NCBI RefSeq assembly: GCF_002289575.1
Contig: NZ_NTGA01000020.1
Span: 1-64,000 of the forward strand
Reading direction: 5' to 3'
Source of the DNA: Dietzia natronolimnaea
GTDB taxonomy: Bacteria; Actinomycetota; Actinomycetes; Mycobacteriales; Mycobacteriaceae
DNA length: 64,000 nucleotides
Under the pieces are notes generated by a model that did no database searches, had not been told where the DNA came from, and saw only the letters and a list, made by a program, of their open reading frames with translations. The position numbers were made by a program, and so were the translations under genes. Below are positions 26,686-35,608 of this stretch, piece by piece; within the stretch, counting starts at the first letter, position 1, and each line of letters starts with the position of its first letter.

Positions 26686-27823
26686 GTTGGAAGAGCACTA
26701 CGCCGACCTGAAGTCGACGGTCGCCGAGTTCGCCGACAAGGTGGTCGCCCCCGCCTCGGCCGAGCACGACCGCAACCACACGTTCCCCTACGAGATCGTG
26801 GCCGGGATGGGGGAGATGGGCCTGTTCGGGCTTCCCTTCCCCGAGGAGTTCGGCGGCATGGGCGGCGACTACTTCGCCCTGTCCTTGGCCCTCGAGGAAC
26901 TGGGCCGTGTCGACCAGTCCACCGCCATGACCCTCGAGGCCGGCGTGGGCCTCGGGGCGATGCCGATCTACCACTTCGGTACCGACGAGCAGAAGAACAC
27001 CTGGCTCCCCGATCTCGCGGCCGGGAAGACGCTCGCGGGCTTCGGGCTCACCGAGCCCGGTGCGGGGTCGGACGCAGGAGCCACCAGGACCACCGCCAAG
27101 CGGGACGGCGACGAGTGGGTGGTCAACGGCAACAAGCAGTTCATCACCAACTCGGGCACCGACATCACGTCGCTGGTCAACGTCACCGCCGTGACCGGCA
27201 TCCGCGATAACGGCAAGAAGGCCATCTCGACCATCATCGTCCCGTCCGGCACGCCCGGCTTCACGGTCGAGCCGGCCTACGACAAGGTCGGGTGGAACTC
27301 CTCCGACACCCATCCGCTGACCTTCTCCGACGTGCGGGTCCCGGCGGAGAACCTGCTCGGGGAGGAGGGGCGCGGGTACGCGAACTTCCTGTCGATCCTC
27401 GACGAGGGCCGCATCGCGATCGCCGCGGTGGCCACCGGCGCCGCGCAGGGGTGTGTGGACGAGTCGGTCAAGTACGCGCGTGAGCGCGAGTCGATGGGCC
27501 AGAAGATCGGGTCGTTCCAGGCGATCGCCTTCAAGATCGCCCGCATGGAGGCCCGCGCCCATACCGCGCGCTGCGCCTACTACGAGGCCGCTCGCCTCAT
27601 GCTGGCCGGCAAGCCCTTCAAGAAGGAGGCCGCCATCGCCAAGATGGTCTCCTCCGAGGCGGCCATGGACAACGCCCGGGACGCCACCCAGATCCACGGC
27701 GGCTACGGGTTCATGAACGAGTACCCGGTGGCACGGCATTACCGCGACTCCAAGATCCTCGAGATCGGCGAGGGCACCACCGAGGTGCAGCTCATGCTGA
27801 TCGCGCGGGGACTCGGGTTGTGA
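26678..27823 (+). CDS. Acyl-CoA dehydrogenase (FadE19-like, branched short-chain)
   Basis: FAD enzyme introducing the 2,3-double bond in acyl-CoA, here probably isovaleryl- or 2-methylbutyryl-CoA. The 381 residues show the flavin-binding [20 protein letters not shown] (about 116-135), [13 protein letters not shown], and the C-terminal [23 protein letters not shown]. The presumed catalytic base is Glu365 in GEGTTEVQ, the short-/medium-chain position. Isovaleryl-CoA dehydrogenases use a Glu elsewhere, so a butyryl-like or 2-methylbutyryl substrate is equally possible. It is the third gene of the operon and matches Rv2500c in position. Confidence 0.93.
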   Translation: MPELEEHYADLKSTVAEFADKVVAPASAEHDRNHTFPYEIVAGMGEMGLFGLPFPEEFGGMGGDYFALSLALEELGRVDQSTAMTLEAGVGLGAMPIYHFGTDEQKNTWLPDLAAGKTLAGFGLTEPGAGSDAGATRTTAKRDGDEWVVNGNKQFITNSGTDITSLVNVTAVTGIRDNGKKAISTIIVPSGTPGFTVEPAYDKVGWNSSDTHPLTFSDVRVPAENLLGEEGRGYANFLSILDEGRIAIAAVATGAAQGCVDESVKYARERESMGQKIGSFQAIAFKIARMEARAHTARCAYYEAARLMLAGKPFKKEAAIAKMVSSEAAMDNARDATQIHGGYGFMNEYPVARHYRDSKILEIGEGTTEVQLMLIARGLGL

Positions 27824-27840
27824 GTGAGAAGGTTGAGGCC

Positions 27841-28350
27841 ATGACAGACCAGCGCAAAGAGGTCGTCCAACGCGGACTGTGGTTCGAGGAGTACGAGGTC
27901 GGCACGGCGTACCTCCACCGCCCGGGCCGCACCATGACCGAGACGGACAACGTCCTGTTCACCACGCTCACGATGAACACCCAGGCCCTGCACCTGGACG
28001 CCGCGTGGTCGGCCGAGCAGCCCGGTTTCGGCGGCGAGCGGCTCATGAACTCCATGCACACACTGTCGACGCTGGTCGGGCTGTCGGTCGCGCAGCTCAC
28101 CCAGGGCACGATCGTGGCCAACCTCGGGTTCTCCGAGGTCACCTTCCCCAAGCCGGTTCTGCACGGCGACACCCTCTACGCCGAGACGGTGTGCACGGAC
28201 AAGCGGGAGTCGAAGTCGCGGCCGGGAGAGGGCATTGTGACGCTCGAGCACATCGGCCGCAACCAGCACGGTGACGTGGTGGCCAGGGCCGTCCGCAAGA
28301 CGCTGGTTCGTAAGCGTCCGGCCGACCAGGTGGGGGAGGGAACGGCATGA
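27841..28350 (+). CDS. MaoC-like acyl-CoA hydratase
   Basis: Hot-dog-fold hydratase of the MaoC family, corresponding to Rv2499c. From ATG 27841 it has 169 residues. GRTMTETDNVLFTTLTMNTQALHLD contains the R-hydratase D-x(4)-H type catalytic arrangement (TDNVLF...NTQALHLD). The C-terminal hot-dog strand follows. The start is uncertain: a GTG at 27820, overlapping the fadE stop, would add 7 residues, but GAGAAGG is well placed for 27841. The stop overlaps the citE ATG by 4 bases. It probably hydrates an unsaturated acyl-CoA for the following lyase. Confidence 0.85.
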   Translation: MTDQRKEVVQRGLWFEEYEVGTAYLHRPGRTMTETDNVLFTTLTMNTQALHLDAAWSAEQPGFGGERLMNSMHTLSTLVGLSVAQLTQGTIVANLGFSEVTFPKPVLHGDTLYAETVCTDKRESKSRPGEGIVTLEHIGRNQHGDVVARAVRKTLVRKRPADQVGEGTA

Positions 28351-29207
28351 CCCCGGCCTGGATCCCGCCGGGCCCGGCGCTGCTGTTCTGCCCGGCCGAC
28401 CGCCCCGAGCGGTACGGCAAGGCGGCCGAGCGGGCGGACGTGGTGATCGTCGACCTGGAGGACGCGGTCGCCCCGGACGCGCGACCGGCCGCCCGGGAGG
28501 CGCTCGTGGCCTCCGACCTGGATCCGGAGCGGACGATCGTCCGCGTCAACCCCGTCGACACCGAGGACCACTCCGCGGACCTCGAGGCCCTCGCCGCCAC
28601 GGGCTACCGTTGCGTCATGCTCGCCAAGACCGAGTCGGCGGCCCAGGTCGCCGACGTCCACGCCGCCATCGGCGCGGCGGTCCTGGCACTGGTGGAGACC
28701 CCCCTGGGAGTGATCCGCGCCGGGGAGATCGCCGCCGCCCCCGGCTGCGCCGGGATGATGTGGGGCGCCGAGGACCTCCTGGCCGCCATGGGCGGGTCGA
28801 CCAGCCGATTCTCGGCAGTCGAGGCCGGTGGCCCCCGGGTCGCGGGGGAGTACCGCGACGTCCCCCGGCACGCGCGTGCGCAGGTCGCGCTCGCCGCGGC
28901 CGCCTTCGGTCGGTGGGCGGTGGACTCGGTCCACCTCGACATCGCCGACGAGGCCGGTCAGCGCGCCGAGGCGCTCGACGCCGTCGCCCTGGGCTTCGTG
29001 GCCACGGCCTGCATCCATCCGTCCCAGGTGGCGGTGGTGCGACAGGCCTACGCGCCCGACGACGACGAGGTGGCCTGGGCCCGGAAGGTTCTCGACGCCG
29101 CCCGGAGCAACCAGGGCGTCTTCCGGCTGGACGGCCGCATGGTCGACGGTCCCGTCTTCCGTCAGGCCGAGGCGACGATGCGTCGCGCCGCGGCCGCCAC
29201 GACCTAA
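28347..29207 (+). CDS. CitE-like beta-hydroxyacyl-CoA lyase
   Basis: HpcH/HpaI/CitE-family TIM-barrel lyase of 286 residues. Metal and substrate residues are seen in LFCPADRPERYGKAAERAD, VIVDLEDAVAPDARPAAREAL, VRVNPVDTEDH, LVETPLGVIRAGEIAAAPGCAGMMWGAEDL (Glu and Asp as Mg ligands) and CIHPSQV. The syntenic Rv2498c is known as a lyase acting on citramalyl-CoA and (R)-HMG-CoA-type substrates, linking leucine breakdown and itaconate removal. That role is likely here and would explain the absence of a classical HMG-CoA lyase gene in the operon. The start overlaps the maoC stop (ATGA). Confidence 0.88.
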   Translation: MTPAWIPPGPALLFCPADRPERYGKAAERADVVIVDLEDAVAPDARPAAREALVASDLDPERTIVRVNPVDTEDHSADLEALAATGYRCVMLAKTESAAQVADVHAAIGAAVLALVETPLGVIRAGEIAAAPGCAGMMWGAEDLLAAMGGSTSRFSAVEAGGPRVAGEYRDVPRHARAQVALAAAAFGRWAVDSVHLDIADEAGQRAEALDAVALGFVATACIHPSQVAVVRQAYAPDDDEVAWARKVLDAARSNQGVFRLDGRMVDGPVFRQAEATMRRAAAATT

Positions 29208-29210
29208 CGC

Positions 29211-29242
29211 CCCGACACCTCGACACCCCGACACCCCGACAG
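29211..29242 (+). repeat. CGACACCC tandem repeat between citE and fadD
   Basis: About four copies of an 8-base unit CGACACCC or CGACACCT follow directly after the citE stop codon. No hairpin is formed. It probably arose by replication slippage. Confidence 0.6.
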
Positions 29243-29261
29243 ACCGCCAAGGAGCACCGAG

Positions 29262-30911
29262 ATGACCACCTCCGATCTCGATTCCACCCCACTGGACCCC
29301 GCGCTCTCCCACACCCGGGGGGACACCGACGTCCCGCTGCTCACGCAGACGATCGCCGACAACCTGGCCGCCACGGTCGCGCGATTCGGTGACCGCGACG
29401 CCCTCGTCGACGTGCAGGCCGGACGCCGGTGGACCTACGCGGAGTTCCACGCCGACGTCCGTCGCCTGGCCTCGGGTCTGCTGCGGCTCGGGATCCGGAC
29501 CGGCGACCGCGTGGGGATCTGGTCCCCCAACCGCTGGGAGTGGGTGATGATCCAGTACGCCACCGCCGAGATCGGGGCGGTGCTGGTCAACATCAACCCC
29601 TCCTATCGGGTCCACGAGCTCGAGTACGTGCTCACTCAGGCGGGGATCAAGGCCGTGGTCGCCGCGCCTCAGTTCAAGGACTCGGACTACACCGGCATGC
29701 TGTCCCAGGTCCAGCCGAACTGCCCGGACCTGGAGGTGGTGGTGCTGTTCGGCGACGAGGAGTGGGAGTCCATGATGTCGGGGCCCACCGACGCCGACGA
29801 GCTGGCCGGGATCCGTGCGGGTCTCGGAGCCGGCGATCCCATCAACATCCAGTACACCTCGGGCACGACCGGCTTCCCCAAGGGCGCCACCCTCTCGCAC
29901 ACCAACATCCTCAACAACGGGTTCTTCGTGGGGGAGACGATCAACTACTCGGAGGTGGACCGGGTCTGTATCCCGGTGCCCTTCTACCACTGCTTCGGCA
30001 TGGTGATGGGCAACCTCGCGTGCACCACCCACGGGTCATGCATGGTGATCCCGGCGCCCGCGTTCGACCCCGCGGCCTCGCTGCGGGCGGTCGCGCAGGA
30101 GAAGTGCACGAGCCTGTACGGCGTGCCGACGATGTTCATCGCCGAGCTCGCGCTCGAGGACTTCGACTCCTACGACCTGTCCTCCCTGCGGACCGGCATC
30201 ATGGCGGGCTCGCCCTGCCCGGAGGCGACCATGCGTCAGGTGATCGACCGGATGAACATGGAGGAGGTCTCGATCTGCTACGGCATGACCGAGACCTCCC
30301 CGGTGTCCACCCAGACCCGGGCCGACGACTCGCTGGACCGCCGCGTCACCACCGTGGGGCGGGTCGGTCAGCACCTCGAGATCAAGATCGTGGACCCGGA
30401 GTCGGGTGAGACCCTGCCGCGCGGCGAGGCGGGGGAGTTCTGCACCAAGGGCTACAGCGTGATGATCGGGTACTGGAACGAGCCGGAGAAGACCGCCGAG
30501 GCACTCGACGCCGACGGGTGGATGCACACCGGCGACATCGGGGAGATGGACGCCGACGGCTATGTGAGGACCACCGGCCGCATCAAGGACATGGTGATCC
30601 GCGGGGGCGAGAACATCTACCCGCGTGAGGTCGAGGAGTTCCTCTACACCCACCCCGACATCCTCGACGCCCAGGTGATCGGGGTCCCGGATCCGAAGTA
30701 CGGTGAGGAACTGATGGCGTGGATCCGGCTCAAGCCCGGACGCGACGACCTGACCGCCGAGGAGGTCCGGGACTTCGCGACCGGCAAGCTGGCCCGTCAC
30801 AAGATCCCCAGGTACATCCACGTGGTGGACGAGTTCCCCATGACCGTCACAGGGAAGGTCCGCAAGGTCGACATGCGCAAGACGGCGATCGAGATCCTCG
30901 GCATCGCCTGA
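29262..30911 (+). CDS. AMP-dependent acyl-CoA ligase (FadD35-like)
   Basis: Activates a carboxylic acid to its CoA thioester with ATP. The 549 residues carry the AMP-binding P-loop YTSGTTGFPKGATLSH (about 200-215), ICYGMTETSPVS (A5), GWMHTGDIGEMDADGYVRTTGRIKDMVIRGGENIYPREVE (A7-A8) and the catalytic Lys in TVTGKVRKVDMRK near the C-terminus. The neighbours scoA and scoB match the Rv2505c-Rv2503c order, so it probably supplies an acyl-CoA to the same pathway. It has its own AAGGAG site. Confidence 0.9.
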   Translation: MTTSDLDSTPLDPALSHTRGDTDVPLLTQTIADNLAATVARFGDRDALVDVQAGRRWTYAEFHADVRRLASGLLRLGIRTGDRVGIWSPNRWEWVMIQYATAEIGAVLVNINPSYRVHELEYVLTQAGIKAVVAAPQFKDSDYTGMLSQVQPNCPDLEVVVLFGDEEWESMMSGPTDADELAGIRAGLGAGDPINIQYTSGTTGFPKGATLSHTNILNNGFFVGETINYSEVDRVCIPVPFYHCFGMVMGNLACTTHGSCMVIPAPAFDPAASLRAVAQEKCTSLYGVPTMFIAELALEDFDSYDLSSLRTGIMAGSPCPEATMRQVIDRMNMEEVSICYGMTETSPVSTQTRADDSLDRRVTTVGRVGQHLEIKIVDPESGETLPRGEAGEFCTKGYSVMIGYWNEPEKTAEALDADGWMHTGDIGEMDADGYVRTTGRIKDMVIRGGENIYPREVEEFLYTHPDILDAQVIGVPDPKYGEELMAWIRLKPGRDDLTAEEVRDFATGKLARHKIPRYIHVVDEFPMTVTGKVRKVDMRKTAIEILGIA

Positions 30912-30936
30912 CAGCCCACATTCAAGGAGGACGAGT

Positions 30937-31713
30937 ATGTCCAGCAAGATCATGACCGCGGAACAGGCCGTCGCGGACATCCCGGACGGGGCGTCGATCG
31001 CCGCCGGCGGTTTCGGCCTCTGCGGGATCCCGCAGGTCGTCATCGAGTCACTCGCGGCCCGCGACGTCGGGGACTTCGAGGTCTTCTCCAACAACGCGGG
31101 TGTCGACGGCAAGGGCCTCGGCATGCTCCTGGAGACCGGCAAACTGCGACGCATCGTCTCGTCGTACGTCGGGGAGAACAAGGAGTTCGCGCGGCAATAC
31201 CTGTCCGGTGAGCTCGAGGTCGAGCTGACGCCGCAGGGCACCCTCGCCGAGCGGATGCGGGCGGGCGGCTCCGGGATCGGGGCGTTCTACACGCGCACCG
31301 GCGTGGGCACCTACGTGGCCGACGGCGGGATGCCGTGGAAGTACGACTCCGAGGGCGGGGTCGCGCTGGCCTCCCCACCCAAGGAGACCCGGGAGATCCG
31401 GGGCGAGACCTACGTGCTCGAGCAGGCCATCGAGGCCGACTTCTCGCTCGTGCGGGCCGCGGTCGCGGACCGCAGCGGAAACCTGCGGTTCAACCTCACC
31501 GCCCGCAACTTCTCGCCGCTGGCCGCCATGGCCGGTCGGGTGTGCATCGTCGAGGCCGAGGAGATCGTCGAGGTCGGAGAACTGGCTCCCGACGACATCC
31601 ACCTGCCCGGCATCTTCGTGCACCGCCTGGTCGAGCTCACCCCGCAGCAGGTGGAGCAGACCAAGTGGATCGAGAAGACCACCACCAACCCGCCCTCGGA
31701 AGGACAGCGCTGA
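30937..31713 (+). CDS. scoA: 3-oxoacid CoA-transferase subunit A
   Basis: Alpha subunit of succinyl-CoA:3-oxoacid CoA-transferase, which activates acetoacetate (the end product of leucine breakdown) with succinyl-CoA. The 258 residues show [18 protein letters not shown] with the glycine-rich CoA-site turn and the [25 protein letters not shown] motif. AAGGAGGACGAGT is a near-perfect ribosome binding site. Its stop overlaps scoB by one base (TGATG). Confidence 0.95.
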   Translation: MSSKIMTAEQAVADIPDGASIAAGGFGLCGIPQVVIESLAARDVGDFEVFSNNAGVDGKGLGMLLETGKLRRIVSSYVGENKEFARQYLSGELEVELTPQGTLAERMRAGGSGIGAFYTRTGVGTYVADGGMPWKYDSEGGVALASPPKETREIRGETYVLEQAIEADFSLVRAAVADRSGNLRFNLTARNFSPLAAMAGRVCIVEAEEIVEVGELAPDDIHLPGIFVHRLVELTPQQVEQTKWIEKTTTNPPSEGQR

Positions 31714-32384
31714 TGAGCACTCCCGGCACGCCCGCCCGACTCGGACGCGACCGCAAGGCCATGGCCGCCCGCGCGGCCCTCGAGCTCTCGGACGGCCAGT
31801 ACGTCAACCTGGGGATCGGTCTGCCGACGCTGGTGCCCAACTACGTCCCCGAGGGCGTCAACGTCACCCTGCAGTCGGAGAACGGCCTGCTCGGCATCGG
31901 CCCCTACCCGCACCCGGACGATGTCGACCCGGACCTGATCAACGCCGGCAAGGAGACCGTCACCACGCTGCCCGGCTCGTCGATCTTCGACTCCGCGATG
32001 AGCTTCGGCATGATCCGCTCGGGGAAGATCGACGTGGCCATCCTCGGCGCCATGGAGGTCAACCCGGCCGGCGACATCGCCAACTGGATGGTCCCCGGGG
32101 CCATGGTCAAGGGCATGGGTGGCGCGATGGACCTCGTGGTGGGCGCCCGCCGGATCGTCGTGGTGATGGACCAGCTGGCCAAGAACGGCTCGTCCAAGAT
32201 CGTCTCGGAGATCTCCCTGCCGCTCACCGGCCTGGGGTGCGTGGACCGCATCATCACCGAACTCGGGGTCTTCGACCGCGACTCCGACGGGCTGACCCTG
32301 ATCGAGCTGGTCGACGGGGTGACCCTCGATCAGGTCGCCGCCGCCACGGCAGCCCCGTACCGGGTCGCCGAGGGGCTGCAGTGA
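31713..32384 (+). CDS. scoB: 3-oxoacid CoA-transferase subunit B
   Basis: Beta subunit with the catalytic glutamate that forms the enzyme-CoA thioester: Glu56 in [12 protein letters not shown]. The 223 residues also show [33 protein letters not shown] and the [24 protein letters not shown] segment. It is the last gene of the catabolic operon. The stop codon is followed by a near-exact 17-base duplication of the gene's own 3' end. Confidence 0.95.
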   Translation: MSTPGTPARLGRDRKAMAARAALELSDGQYVNLGIGLPTLVPNYVPEGVNVTLQSENGLLGIGPYPHPDDVDPDLINAGKETVTTLPGSSIFDSAMSFGMIRSGKIDVAILGAMEVNPAGDIANWMVPGAMVKGMGGAMDLVVGARRIVVVMDQLAKNGSSKIVSEISLPLTGLGCVDRIITELGVFDRDSDGLTLIELVDGVTLDQVAAATAAPYRVAEGLQ

Positions 32385-32403
32385 TCGAGGGGCTGCGGTA
32401 ATC
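32370..32403 (+). repeat. 17-bp tandem duplication spanning the scoB stop codon
   Basis: GAGGGGCTGCAGTGATC (32370-32386) is repeated at 32387-32403 with two changes (15 of 17 identical). The duplicated part carries the last codons and stop of scoB. Confidence 0.8.
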
Positions 32404-32415
32404 ACGCCACCACCC

Positions 32416-33135
32416 GTGCCCGCCGCCGGCCTCTGGATCACACCGGTCAGGGGCCGTGCGGCGCTCTCTGCGTTGGCCTGGACCGCCGGGTATGTGGTCG
32501 GTCTCGTCGTCGTCGTCCTCCTCGGACTCCTCGTCGCGAACGTTGTGGGTACCGCGCGTCCCGACACCGCGTTGCTCGCCCTCGTGGTGCTCGGCGGCAC
32601 GGCGGTCGCGGCGCTGCTCGCGGTGTGGGTGCACCTGCTCCGTCGACGCGGGTTGCGCTGGGCCGACGTGGGGCTGCGCGCCCCCGAGCGGTCGCCGTTG
32701 CACCTGCTGTGGCAGATCCCGGCCGTGATGGCCGCGGGGGTCGCCGCGTCCATGGTCGTGCTCATCCCCCTGGGGGCCGGGCAGGAGGGCTCCGACGACG
32801 CCCTGGCGGACCTCGCCACCGGCGGGCCCGTGTTCGTGGTGCTGGGATTGCTCGCCGTGGCGGTGCTCGTCCCCGTGGCCGAGGAGGTGGTGTTCCGGGG
32901 GATCGTCCTGCCCGCCCTGCGTGCGCGGTTCCGGGCCGTGCCGGGGGTCGCGCTGGCGGGGGCGGTCTTCGCCGCGGCGCACCTGATCCCGCCCGCCCTG
33001 CCGTACCTGCTGGTCGTGGGGATCTGTCTGTGCGTGATGGCGCAGTGGTACCGGTCGATCGTCCCGGGGATCGTGCTCCACGGGGTCAACAACGCGGTCG
33101 TCTTCGCCGGCATCGTGGCGGCGGGCGCGACCTGA
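32416..33135 (+). CDS. CPBP-family intramembrane metalloprotease-like protein
   Basis: Polytopic membrane protein of the CPBP (Abi/CAAX prenyl protease, Rce1-like) family with 239 residues from GTG 32416. The defining motifs are EEVVFRG (residues about 155-161), FAAAHLIP with the second-motif His, and a final HGVNNAV with the third His and Asn. Six to seven helices are visible. Substrates of bacterial CPBP proteins are mostly unknown; some give bacteriocin immunity. It follows scoB by 31 bases and could be read through from the operon, with no functional link evident. It converges on the AEC transporter gene (7-base gap). Confidence 0.85.
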   Translation: MPAAGLWITPVRGRAALSALAWTAGYVVGLVVVVLLGLLVANVVGTARPDTALLALVVLGGTAVAALLAVWVHLLRRRGLRWADVGLRAPERSPLHLLWQIPAVMAAGVAASMVVLIPLGAGQEGSDDALADLATGGPVFVVLGLLAVAVLVPVAEEVVFRGIVLPALRARFRAVPGVALAGAVFAAAHLIPPALPYLLVVGICLCVMAQWYRSIVPGIVLHGVNNAVVFAGIVAAGAT

Positions 33136-33142
33136 GCAGGTC

Positions 33143-34087
33143 TCAGGCCAACAGCGCGGACACCAGCAGCAGGACGGGGAGCGACCCGAGGGTGGTGAGG
33201 ACCGCCGAGTCGCGGGCCAGCAGCGTCCCGTGCCCGTACCGGGTGGCCACCACGAGGACGTTCTGCGCGGTGGGCAACGCGGCGGCGACCACCACCGTGA
33301 GAAGCTCGTGACCCTGCATGCCCATCAGCCCGGCGCCGATGGCGTACGCGAGCACGGGGTGGGCGACGAGCTTGAGTGCGCTCGCGAGGAAGATCTCCCG
33401 GCGGGGCGAGGCGCCGGCCTCGAGCACCTTGACTCCGTAGAGCGACATGCCGAACACCAGCAGGGCGCCGGGGACGGAGATCTGGCCGACCAGGTGCACG
33501 GGCTCCAGGAGAGTCTCGGGCGGCGTCCAGGGCAGGGCGGCGACGACGACGCCCGCGAGCGCAGCGAGGACGATCGGGGTGCGGACCGACTGCAGTAGCG
33601 CACCGAGCGCGCCCCCGTCCCCGCCGCCGTCCGACCCCTCGGCCCGCGCGGCCCGCTCCAGCACGGCGATGGCGACCGGTTGGAGGACCACCACCTGGAA
33701 GAGCAGCAGCGGCATGACGAACCCGAGGTCCCCGAGGACGTACAGCGCGATGGGGATGCCGAGGTTGGCGGAGTTGACGTAGCCGGCGGACAGGGCACCC
33801 ACCACGAGGTCCGCCGCCGGGCGCTTGAGCCACAGCCGGGCGATCGCCACGTACAGGACCGCGACGATGATCGCCGACACCGCGGACACCACGAACACGC
33901 CGGTGAAGACCTGGTCGAGGGTGGTGCGGGCGAGGGAGTCGAACAGCAGTGCCGGGGTGGCGACGTAGAAGACGAGCCGGTTGAGCACCAGGTGCGCGTC
34001 CGTGCCGAGGACCAGGGTGCGGGCGAGTATCCAGCCCAGCGCGACCAGCGCGACGATGACGGCGAAGCCGTTGAGGACGCCGGCCAC
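33143..34087 (-). CDS. AEC-family transporter (auxin-efflux-carrier type)
   Basis: Membrane transporter of 314 residues with about ten helices in two halves, of the AEC family, which in bacteria exports or imports small dicarboxylates or similar anions. Typical features are an N-terminal ARTLVLGTDAHLVLNRLVFYVATPALLFDSLART and GYVNSANLGIPIALYVLGD, where the conserved Asn-Ser and Pro residues break the helices, and the C-terminal ALPTAQNVLVVATRYG. It starts at GTG 34087 with a CAGGAG-like site upstream. Substrate not predictable. Confidence 0.87.
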   Translation of the reverse strand: MAGVLNGFAVIVALVALGWILARTLVLGTDAHLVLNRLVFYVATPALLFDSLARTTLDQVFTGVFVVSAVSAIIVAVLYVAIARLWLKRPAADLVVGALSAGYVNSANLGIPIALYVLGDLGFVMPLLLFQVVVLQPVAIAVLERAARAEGSDGGGDGGALGALLQSVRTPIVLAALAGVVVAALPWTPPETLLEPVHLVGQISVPGALLVFGMSLYGVKVLEAGASPRREIFLASALKLVAHPVLAYAIGAGLMGMQGHELLTVVVAAALPTAQNVLVVATRYGHGTLLARDSAVLTTLGSLPVLLLVSALLA

Positions 34088-34146
34088 GGGTGGACTCCTG
34101 GTGTCGGGGAGGGGAGGGGGAGAGGGGAGCGGTAGGCGCGGTAACG

Positions 34147-34194
34147 CCGATCGGGGTCGCGCACTCCTGCGTGAGGAGGCACGACCCCGATCGG
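34147..34194 (-). terminator. Terminator hairpin of the rpmB-rpsR operon
   Basis: CCGATCGGGGTCG (34147-34159) pairs perfectly with 34182-34194. The loop holds a small inner CTCC/GGAG stem. It lies 77 bases after the rpsR stop on the minus strand and before the AEC start. Confidence 0.65.
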
Positions 34195-34270
34195 GTTGCT
34201 GTTGCCTGAGTCGGCGGCTAGAGGCCGCAGGCGGGACGGGCGGTCCGGTTCACCCGCGCCGAGTGGTGAC

Positions 34271-34528
34271 TCAGCGGCTGGTGAACGGCAGCAGGGCCAT
34301 CTCGCGGGCGTTCTTGACCGCGACGGCGACCTGACGCTGCTGCTGCGGCGTGAGGCCGGTGACCCGACGCGAACGGATCTTGCCGCGATCGGAGATGAAC
34401 GTACGGAGGGTGTTGACGTCCTTGTAGTCGACCGTCTCGATACCCGCGACCTTCAACGGGTTCTTCTTGGGGCGACGACCCTCCTGGGCACGGACCTTCT
34501 TGGACGGGGTGCTACGCGCTTTTGCCAT
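34271..34528 (-). CDS. rpsR2: 30S ribosomal protein S18, cysteine-free paralogue
   Basis: S18 binds S6 in the platform of the small subunit. The 85 residues ([17 protein letters not shown]..., [53 protein letters not shown]) are normal, but the N-terminal cysteines that bind zinc in standard actinobacterial S18 are missing. Order and type equal M. tuberculosis rpsR2 (Rv2055c), the last gene of the zinc-independent ribosomal operon. It is transcribed with rpsN, rpmG and rpmB. Confidence 0.95.
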   Translation of the reverse strand: MAKARSTPSKKVRAQEGRRPKKNPLKVAGIETVDYKDVNTLRTFISDRGKIRSRRVTGLTPQQQRQVAVAVKNAREMALLPFTSR

Positions 34529-34538
34529 GATTACCTAC

Positions 34539-34844
34539 TCACCAACTCGACTTCGTGACACCGGGCAGCTCGCCACGGTGGGCCATCTCGCGCATCCGGA
34601 CGCGGGAGAGACCGAACTTGCGGAGGTAGCCGCGCGGGCGGCCGTCGGCGACGTCGCGGTTACGCACCCGCACGGGCGAGGCGTCACGCGGCATCTTGTT
34701 GAGCGCGGTCTGGGCGTCCATGCGCGCCTCGTCCGTGCTCTCGGGGTTCTTGATGATCGCCTTGAGCTCGGCGCGCCGCTCGGCGAACCGGGCCACCTTG
34801 GCCTTGCGCTGCTCGTTACGCGCGATCTTTGACTTCTTGGCCAC
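34539..34844 (-). CDS. rpsN2: 30S ribosomal protein S14, long zinc-free form
   Basis: S14 of 101 residues. This long form ([29 protein letters not shown]..., then [34 protein letters not shown]) lacks the CxxC-CxxC zinc ribbon of the short S14 encoded in the main ribosomal protein operon. It can replace the zinc-binding form in zinc shortage. It lies 10 bases upstream of rpsR2. Confidence 0.96.
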   Translation of the reverse strand: MAKKSKIARNEQRKAKVARFAERRAELKAIIKNPESTDEARMDAQTALNKMPRDASPVRVRNRDVADGRPRGYLRKFGLSRVRMREMAHRGELPGVTKSSW

Positions 34845-34847
34845 GGG

Positions 34848-35012
34848 TCAGCGCTCCTCTCGGAATTCGACGTGCTTGCGGACGACCGGGTCGAACTTCT
34901 TGAGGACGATGCGGTCCGGGTTGTTACGGCGGTTCTTGCGGGTCACGTACGTGAACCCGGTACCGGCCGTGGACTTGAGCTTGATGATGGGTCGGACATC
35001 GTTACGTGCCAT
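34848..35012 (-). CDS. rpmG1: 50S ribosomal protein L33, cysteine-free
   Basis: L33 of 54 residues starting [20 protein letters not shown] at 35012. The frame is open further upstream, but that extension would overlap rpmB. No cysteine is present, whereas the zinc-binding L33 has two CxxC pairs. It is 3 bases from rpsN2 and 1 base from rpmB, as in the zinc-independent operon of mycobacteria. Confidence 0.95.
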   Translation of the reverse strand: MARNDVRPIIKLKSTAGTGFTYVTRKNRRNNPDRIVLKKFDPVVRKHVEFREER

Positions 35013-35013
35013 C

Positions 35014-35250
35014 TCAGATCTTCTCCCCACGGGCGCGGATACGGGCCACGACGGCCTCGATGCCATCGCGGTCGATGGTCTTGATGCCCTTGGTGGAGAC
35101 GGTCAACGTGACGCGACGTCCCTCGGAGGGCAGGAAGTAGCTACGACGCTGGATGTTCGGGTTCCAGCGACGGTTGGTCCTGCGGTGTGAGTGCGAGACG
35201 GACTTGCCGAAACCCGGCTTCCGTCCCGTTACCTGGCAATGCGCCGACAT
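35014..35250 (-). CDS. rpmB2: 50S ribosomal protein L28, zinc-knuckle-less
   Basis: L28 of 78 residues with the standard [22 protein letters not shown] core. It keeps one N-terminal Cys (MSAHCQVTG) but has lost the partner of the CxxC pair and the second pair, so it is the zinc-independent type. It is the first gene of the four-gene operon, with a leader of about 135 bases. Confidence 0.95.
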   Translation of the reverse strand: MSAHCQVTGRKPGFGKSVSHSHRRTNRRWNPNIQRRSYFLPSEGRRVTLTVSTKGIKTIDRDGIEAVVARIRARGEKI

Positions 35251-35392
35251 GGCGTGGTTCTCCTTCCGCCTCCTCGTACGGTGGCGCGTGAGGGTCGCAA
35301 CTGGGTGTCGGCCTGAACCGAGCAGTAGTGGACCGTCACGTCGCGGGCACCGTGAGAGGCGATAGCAAACGTGCAGACAACAGCGATGGTCT

Positions 35393-35422
35393 AGTTTACG
35401 GCCCGACCGCGTGAAACGGTAA
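35393..35422 (-). promoter_or_regulatory. Promoter of the rpmB-rpmG-rpsN-rpsR operon
   Basis: On the minus strand TTACCG (35422-35417) and TAAACT (35398-35393) are separated by 18 bases. TGAAACGGTAAT in the -35 area resembles half of a Zur box, but no full palindrome is visible. Confidence 0.4.
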
Positions 35423-35466
35423 TCGGCACGTCAACGCCGGTGACGAGGGCGGGCGAGGCGCGCGAA

Positions 35467-35496
35467 TTGGGTACCCGGTCATCGTACGGGTACGAT
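35467..35496 (+). promoter_or_regulatory. Promoter of rpmE2-rpmF with overlapping palindrome
   Basis: TTGGGT (35467-35472) and TACGAT (35491-35496) are separated by 18 bases. ATCGTAC and GTACGAT (35481-35496) form a perfect inverted repeat around GG that covers the -10 box, a natural repressor site. The leader to rpmE2 is about 105 bases and GC-rich with several short inverted repeats. Confidence 0.5.
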
Positions 35497-35608
35497 CTAC
35501 CGATGCGTGTGCTGATACCGGGATCCCCGGTTCGGCCACTGGCACTCGCGCGTCCCTGACGGGGCGGGCGCCAGACCCAAGACTTCTACCGAGCTAGAGG
35601 GATCCAGT

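Noticed and set aside
31410-33833. 807-codon minus-strand open frame
   Set aside because: Covers scoAB, CPBP and the end of the AEC gene in a shadow frame with repetitive composition.
35251-35608. Canonical Zur box in front of the zinc-free ribosomal genes
   Set aside because: Only a half-site-like TGAAACGGTAAT is seen; no full palindrome of the known actinobacterial form could be found by eye.
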